Part shown: piece after piece, positions 60,135 to 64,000 of the stretch
How the letters are laid out: every line of letters begins with the position of its first letter
How positions within the stretch are numbered: position 1 is the first letter of the stretch
Origin: Streptomyces cinnabarinus
GTDB taxonomy: Bacteria; Actinomycetota; Actinomycetes; Streptomycetales; Streptomycetaceae
NCBI RefSeq assembly: GCF_027270315.1
Contig: NZ_CP114413.1
Span: 2,046,001-2,110,000 of the forward strand
Length of the DNA stretch: 64,000 nucleotides
Direction: 5' to 3'
The notes under the pieces: generated by a model
What the model was told of the DNA's origin: nothing
The model's database searches: none
What the model saw: only the letters and a program-made list of their open reading frames with translations
Program-made: the position numbers and the translations under genes

Positions 60135-61040
60135 CTAGTGCGGCGCCCCCCGCCACCCGGAGACAGGCAGCGCAAACTTCGCAACAAGGCGATCCGTGAA
60201 CGAAGCGTGATGCAGCCGGGCCAGCCGTACCGGCACCGCCCCCCGGCGCACCTCCACCCGCGCCCCCGGCGGCAGCTCGACGGTCCGCCGCCCGTCGCAC
60301 CACAGGACCCCCGGCGGAATATGAGGCAGCACCTCGACCGCCAGCACCGAGTCCGGCGAGGTGACCAGCGGCTTGGCGAACAGCGCGTGCGCGGAGATGG
60401 GCACCATCAGCAACGCCTCGACCTCGGGCCACACCACCGGCCCACCGGCGGAGAAGGCATACGCGGTGGAACCGGTGGGCGTGGACAGCACGATCCCGTC
60501 ACACCCGAACCCCGTGACCGGCCGCCCGTCGATCTCCAGCACGACTTCCAGCAGCTTCTCGGCGCCGGCCTTCTGCACCGCGGCCTCGTTCAGCGCCCAG
60601 TCCGTGTGCACGATGTCGCCGTTCTGATGGACGACGACATCGACCGTCATCCGCTCCTCGACCTCGTACGCCTTGGTGACCACCCGGTCGACAACCTTGT
60701 CCAGGTCGTCCCGCTCGGCCTCCGCGAGAAACCCGACCCGCCCCAGGTTCACGCCCAGCATCGGCACCCCGGACGCCCGAGCGAACTCCGCGCCGCGCAG
60801 CAGCGTCCCGTCGCCCCCGAGCACGATCAGCAGCTCGCAGCCGTCCAGGCACTGCGGAGTCGCCTCCTTGACCAGCTCCACGCTCTCCGGCAGCGGCAGA
60901 TCGGCGGCCTCCGCCTCCAGCACACGTACCCCGATACCGGACCGCAGCAGCCCCTTCACCACCAGCTCCGCGCTGCGGATCGCCGCGGGGCGACCGGTGT
61001 GGGCCAGCAGGAAAACAGTACGAGCTCGGTTCTGTGTCAA
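60135..61040 (-). CDS. ppnK: NAD kinase
   Basis: A 301-residue kinase making NADP from NAD and ATP. Seen: the GGDGT phosphate-binding motif LLIVLGGDGTLLRGAEFA near 75, the NLGRVGFLAEAE segment near 100, and GIVLSTPTGSTAYAFSAGGP (near 190-205) that binds NAD. The start is TTG at 61040, overlapping the tlyA stop by four bases (TTGA), which is unusual but fits the length and N-terminus. It is coupled to tlyA, as in many actinobacteria. Confidence 0.94.
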   Translation of the reverse strand: MTQNRARTVFLLAHTGRPAAIRSAELVVKGLLRSGIGVRVLEAEAADLPLPESVELVKEATPQCLDGCELLIVLGGDGTLLRGAEFARASGVPMLGVNLGRVGFLAEAERDDLDKVVDRVVTKAYEVEERMTVDVVVHQNGDIVHTDWALNEAAVQKAGAEKLLEVVLEIDGRPVTGFGCDGIVLSTPTGSTAYAFSAGGPVVWPEVEALLMVPISAHALFAKPLVTSPDSVLAVEVLPHIPPGVLWCDGRRTVELPPGARVEVRRGAVPVRLARLHHASFTDRLVAKFALPVSGWRGAPH

Positions 61041-61852
61041 CGCGGCCCCTCCGCCACTGCACGGTCAACGTCGGCCGGGTCCAGTGCCGGTGCCCCGGAC
61101 CGCAGCCAGAGAAAGTACTCGACATTCCCGGACGGCCCCGGCAGTGGACTCGCCGTGACCCCCCGCACCCCGAGCCCCAGTTCCCAGGCCCGCTGTGCCA
61201 CACCCCGTACCGCCTCGGCGCGCAGTTCCGGACTGCGCACCACACCCCCACTGCCCAGCCGCTCCTTGCCCACCTCGAACTGCGGCTTGACCATCATCAC
61301 CAGATCGGCGTCCGGCTTCACGCACCGCGCGAGGGCGGGCAGCACCAGTCCGAGCGGGATGAAGGACAGATCCCCGACCACAAGATCCACTGGCTCCCCA
61401 TCGATCGCTTCGAGCGTCAACTCGCGTACGTTCGTACGGTCCTTGACGGTGACGCGTTCATCACTCTGCAGAGTCCAGGCGAGTTGGCCGTATCCGACAT
61501 CCACGGCGACCACGTGGGCGGCCCCGGCCCGCAGCAGTACGTCCGTGAAACCGCCGGTGGACGCCCCCGCGTCCAGCGCCCGCCGCCCCTCGACGAGGAG
61601 CCCCTGCGGGACGAAGGCGGCCAACGCGCCGGCGAGCTTGTGCCCGCCGCGTGAGACGTACTCGGGATCGCTGTCGTCGGAGGAGACGACGATCGCGGCG
61701 GCGGTCTCCACCTGGGTGGCCGGCTTGGTCGCGACGGTCTTGCCGACGCTGACCCGCCCGGCGGCGATCAACTGGCTGGCGTGCTCGCGCGAGCGCGCGA
61801 GCTTCCGCCGGACCAGCTCGGCGTCAAGACGGCGACGTGCGACTCCTGCCAC
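61037..61852 (-). CDS. tlyA: 16S/23S rRNA 2'-O-methyltransferase TlyA
   Basis: A 271-residue methyltransferase. The S4-like N-terminus is at 1-60 (RRRLDAELVRRKLARSREHASQLI). The SAM-binding Rossmann has SRGGHKLAGALAAF near 75, ALDAGASTGGFTDVLLRAGA near 97, and GDLSFIPLGLVLPALARC near 165. The K-D-K-E tetrad is consistent with 2'-O-methylation of rRNA. Its activity affects sensitivity to capreomycin-like drugs in mycobacteria. Start GTG 61852 is 11 bases after AGGAG and gives a length usual for the family. A longer frame is available to 61876. Confidence 0.93.
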   Translation of the reverse strand: MAGVARRRLDAELVRRKLARSREHASQLIAAGRVSVGKTVATKPATQVETAAAIVVSSDDSDPEYVSRGGHKLAGALAAFVPQGLLVEGRRALDAGASTGGFTDVLLRAGAAHVVAVDVGYGQLAWTLQSDERVTVKDRTNVRELTLEAIDGEPVDLVVGDLSFIPLGLVLPALARCVKPDADLVMMVKPQFEVGKERLGSGGVVRSPELRAEAVRGVAQRAWELGLGVRGVTASPLPGPSGNVEYFLWLRSGAPALDPADVDRAVAEGPR

Positions 61853-61859
61853 GTTCGGT

Positions 61860-62141
61860 TCAGCTCCTACTGCCATACGACGGAGAAGGGGGCACCGGAG
61901 GTCCCGGGCGGGCGTCGAGCGCGGTGAGCGCGTCGCGCAGCCCCCGGTGTACATCCTCGTACACCTCGACATGTCCGTCCGTGGCGAGGTGGTCGGCGTC
62001 GGCCAGCCGTTCCAGCTGGGCGTCGACCTCGGCGTTGCCGGTGGGTGTGCGGGGCACGTTCAAAGGGGCGGGGGCGGCGGGGTCGTGCTCCGGCTCCACC
62101 GCCTCCTGGGGAGTCTCCGTCTCCGGGACTGCGTCGCTCAT
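61860..62141 (-). CDS. Small conserved protein, Pro/Glu-rich
   Basis: A 93-residue acidic protein (MSDAVPETETPQEAVEPEHD at the start) with a Pro-rich first half and a helical second half (NAEVDAQLERLADADHLATDG). It sits 7 bp before the tlyA start on the same strand and probably shares its message. The arrangement tlyA-small protein-SCP2 recurs in Streptomyces as far as I recall. No function is known. Confidence 0.65.
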   Translation of the reverse strand: MSDAVPETETPQEAVEPEHDPAAPAPLNVPRTPTGNAEVDAQLERLADADHLATDGHVEVYEDVHRGLRDALTALDARPGPPVPPSPSYGSRS

Positions 62142-62183
62142 GCCCAGACGCTACCCCGAAGCGCTGCGGTACCGTCGTTCGCG

Positions 62184-62531
62184 ATGGCCACGATCGAAGA
62201 GTGCCGCGCCGCACTCGAAAAGCTCTCGGACAACATGCAGCACGCCGAGGGGGACGTCCGCTCTGCGGCCGCCCTGGACCGCTCGGTGAGCTGCCACATC
62301 ACCGACCTGGACGTCACCTTCGCCGGCCGCCTCCAGGGCGGCCGGATCCACGTGCACGACACGGTCCAGGGTCCGCCCGCGGAGAAGGCCCAGATCAGGC
62401 TGGCCATGACCGGCGACGACCTGGTCGCGCTGGTCGACGGCGAGCTGCACTTCGCCAAGGCCTGGGGCTCGGGGCGGGTGAAGCTGCACGCGGGCGTGCG
62501 CGACCTTCTCGTCCTGCGCAAGCTTCTCTAG
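62184..62531 (+). CDS. SCP2-type sterol-binding-like protein
   Basis: A 115-residue protein of the SCP2/lipid-carrier-like fold: IEECRAALEKLSDNM at the start, DLDVTFAGRLQGGRIHVHDTVQGP, then GDDLVALVDGELHFAKAWGSGRVKLHA (family motif D-L..L..G...f..A...G.v...G) near 85-105. Such domains bind hydrophobic ligands, although the ligand here is unknown. It is divergent from the small Pro/Glu-rich gene and converges on the siderophore ABC gene with only one base between. Confidence 0.8.
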   Translation: MATIEECRAALEKLSDNMQHAEGDVRSAAALDRSVSCHITDLDVTFAGRLQGGRIHVHDTVQGPPAEKAQIRLAMTGDDLVALVDGELHFAKAWGSGRVKLHAGVRDLLVLRKLL

Positions 62532-62532
62532 C

Positions 62533-63339
62533 TCAGGCGGACGCCTTCACCGTGCGGACCTTGCGCGCGGCCGGTACCACCAGCGGCGTGCCCGTCTCGG
62601 GGTCGTCGATGATCTGGCAGCGCAGCCCGAAGACCTCCTCGACCAGCCCGGCCGTGACGATGTCGTTCGGCGCGCCCTCCGCGATGACCTCGCCGCCCTT
62701 GAGGGCGATGAGGTGGGTGGCGTACCGGGCGGCGTGGTTGAGGTCGTGCAGCACGGCGACCAGCGTGCGGCCCTGCTCCTCGTGCAGCTCCGCGCACAGG
62801 TCCAGGACATCGATCTGGTGCTGGATGTCCAGGTAGGTGGTCGGCTCGTCGAGGAGCAGCAGCGGGGTCTGCTGGGCGAGCGCCATCGCGATCCAGACGC
62901 GCTGGCGCTGGCCGCCGGAGAGTTCGTCGACGTAGCGCTCGGCGAGTTCGGCCACCCCGGTCTGCCGCATCGACTCCTGGACCACGCGCTCGTCCTCGGC
63001 GGACCACTGGCGCAGGATGCCCTGGTGCGGGTAGCGGCCGCGGCCGACCAGGTCGGCGACGGTGATGCCGTCCGGCGCGATCGAGGACTGCGGCAGCAGC
63101 CCGAGGGTCCGGGCGACCTTCTTCGCCGGCATCGACTGGATGACCTGTCCGTCCAGCAGCACCCGGCCCTGGTTCGGCTTGAGCATCCGCGACAGCGCCC
63201 GCAGGAGCGTGGACTTGCCGCAGGCGTTGGGGCCGACGATCACCGTGAAGGAGTTGTCGGGGATCTCCACCGACAGCTGCTCGGCGATGACCCGCTGGTC
63301 ATAGGCGAGGGTGACGTTCTCGGCGGACAGGCGGTTCAC
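62533..63339 (-). CDS. Siderophore-type ABC transporter ATPase
   Basis: A 268-residue ATPase of the FecE/FepC family. Seen: GPNACGKSTLLRALSRMLKP (Walker A near 35), the Q-loop LGLLPQSSIAPDGITVADLV (near 75), ELSGGQRQRVWIAMALAQQT (near 135), and LLLDEPTTYLDIQHQIDVL (Walker B, near 160). The switch His is in VLHDLNHAARY. The GTG at 63339 was chosen since AAGGAGCACT precedes it by about five bases, although ATG 63378 is also open. It partners the permease upstream, giving an importer for ferric siderophores or a related chelate. Confidence 0.93.
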   Translation of the reverse strand: MNRLSAENVTLAYDQRVIAEQLSVEIPDNSFTVIVGPNACGKSTLLRALSRMLKPNQGRVLLDGQVIQSMPAKKVARTLGLLPQSSIAPDGITVADLVGRGRYPHQGILRQWSAEDERVVQESMRQTGVAELAERYVDELSGGQRQRVWIAMALAQQTPLLLLDEPTTYLDIQHQIDVLDLCAELHEEQGRTLVAVLHDLNHAARYATHLIALKGGEVIAEGAPNDIVTAGLVEEVFGLRCQIIDDPETGTPLVVPAARKVRTVKASA

Positions 63340-63391
63340 AGTGCTCCTTCGGGTGTTCTTGTTCGCGGTACCGCTCATGTCCGGGTGCCGC

Positions 63392-64000
63392 TCATATCCG
63401 GCCCGCCCGGCGTTCGGTGACCAGCAGCCACAGCAGATAGACGCCGCCGAGCACTCCGGTGACCACGCCGACGGGCAGCTGGTCGGCCCCGAACAGGCGC
63501 TGCGAGACCCAGTCGGCGGTGACCAGCAGGGCAGCTCCCATGCACAGGGAGGGCAGCAGGTTGGGGCCGGGGGCGCGGGTCAGCCGCCGGGCCAGCTGGG
63601 GGGCGGTGAGCGCGACGAAGCTGACGGGGCCGGCGGCGGCCGTGGCGGTCGCGGTCAGCAGGACGGCGGCCACCATCAGGAACGCCCGTACGCGCTCCAC
63701 GCGTACCCCGAGGGCGTGGGAGACGTCGTCGCCCATCTCCATCATCCGCAGCCCGCGCGCGTTGGCGAGGACCAGCGGGACGAGTACGGCGCACAGTGCG
63801 AGCAGCGGCCACACCTGCTCCCAGTCCCGGCCGCTGAGGGAGCCGGTCATCCACACCACCGCGCGGGCGGCGTCGATGATGTCGGACATGGTGAGCAGAT
63901 AGCCGTTGATGGCAGTGACGATCGCGGAGACACCGATACCGACCAGGACCAGCCGATAGCCGTGCACGCCCTGCTTCCAGGCGAGCAGGTAGATGGCCAG
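63392..64000 (-). CDS. Siderophore-type ABC permease, FecCD family (5' end outside)
   Basis: The frame runs off the right edge, so only the C-terminal two hundred residues are seen. It is a FecCD/BtuC-type permease: GVSAIVTAINGYLLTM, RAVVWMTGSLSGRDWEQVWPLL (the W-x-x-G-S-L motif), GDDVSHALGVRVERVR (coupling helix) and AAGPVSFVALTAPQLARRL. At least five helices are visible. It ends 53 bp before the ATPase start and is part of the same importer. Upstream partner genes lie beyond the window. Confidence 0.92.
   Translation of the reverse strand: MAIYLLAWKQGVHGYRLVLVGIGVSAIVTAINGYLLTMSDIIDAARAVVWMTGSLSGRDWEQVWPLLALCAVLVPLVLANARGLRMMEMGDDVSHALGVRVERVRAFLMVAAVLLTATATAAAGPVSFVALTAPQLARRLTRAPGPNLLPSLCMGAALLVTADWVSQRLFGADQLPVGVVTGVLGGVYLLWLLVTERRAGRI

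Overview
The window is high-GC actinobacterial DNA, almost certainly from a Streptomyces chromosome. The evidence is strong GC bias at third codon positions, frequent GTG starts, 4-nt stop/start overlaps (ATGA or GTGA), F420- and mycothiol-type enzymes, paired Rpf/LysM secreted proteins, and the actinobacterial gene order tlyA-ppnK-recN ... pyrG-nudix ... parA-scpA-scpB-rluB ... tyrA-cmk-plsC-der. No rRNA, tRNA, CRISPR array, transposase, integrase or phage gene was recognised.

Layout. 1-2.2 kb: end of a membrane protein gene, a PAP2 phosphatase, and a small I78-type protein. 2.6-5.2 kb: a lone cytochrome oxidase subunit I (ctaD) converging on a WYL regulator. 5.4-11.1 kb: a branched-chain-amino-acid-type ABC system with two lipoproteins on one strand, and on the other a small Cys-rich membrane protein, a LivH-LivM-LivG fusion and LivF. 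11.1-12.4 kb: two Rpf-LysM cell-wall enzymes with a long leader. 13-14.1 kb: two conserved proteins of unknown function. 14.2-18.6 kb: der, plsC, cmk, tyrA, aroH. 18.8-22.4 kb: a Rieske lipoprotein and an NrtR-like regulator / ADP-ribosylglycohydrolase / nucleotidyltransferase operon that converges on a second nucleotidyltransferase. 22.5-25.5 kb: an MFS pump, a DinB/MDMPI protein and an ECF sigma factor. 25.5-30 kb: rluB, scpB, scpA, a ribbon-helix-helix-like protein and a ParA ATPase. 30.4-36.3 kb: ald, an NTPase-TPR protein, a nudix hydrolase and pyrG. 36.8-38.6 kb: a GH15 enzyme.

38.9-51.6 kb is an accessory small-molecule biosynthetic locus that I cannot match to a known product. It holds an MFS exporter and a single-module NRPS-like protein (C-lobe remnant, adenylation, carrier, beta-lactamase-fold domain with Cys in place of the nucleophilic Ser). 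These are followed by an ATP-grasp ligase, a U32-like TIM-barrel protein, an AsnB-type amidotransferase, a 2OG-Fe(II) oxygenase, a class IV aminotransferase, an AEC carrier and a TauD-like dioxygenase. The seven genes from the NRPS to the aminotransferase are nearly gapless. Together they suggest a small, heavily modified amino acid or short peptide made by one adenylation module plus ATP-grasp and amidotransferase chemistry. The locus sits between pyrG and recN, which lie close together in other actinobacteria.

51.7-55.9 kb: a BBE-type flavoenzyme, an LLM/F420 oxidoreductase and a PucR regulator. 56-62.5 kb: a GT4 glycosyltransferase, a MraY-like membrane protein, recN, ppnK, tlyA, a small protein and an SCP2-like protein. 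62.5 kb to the end: the ATPase and partial permease of a siderophore-type ABC importer.

All assignments come from reading the sequence. No database search was run, and start sites were chosen from Shine-Dalgarno spacing and overlap.
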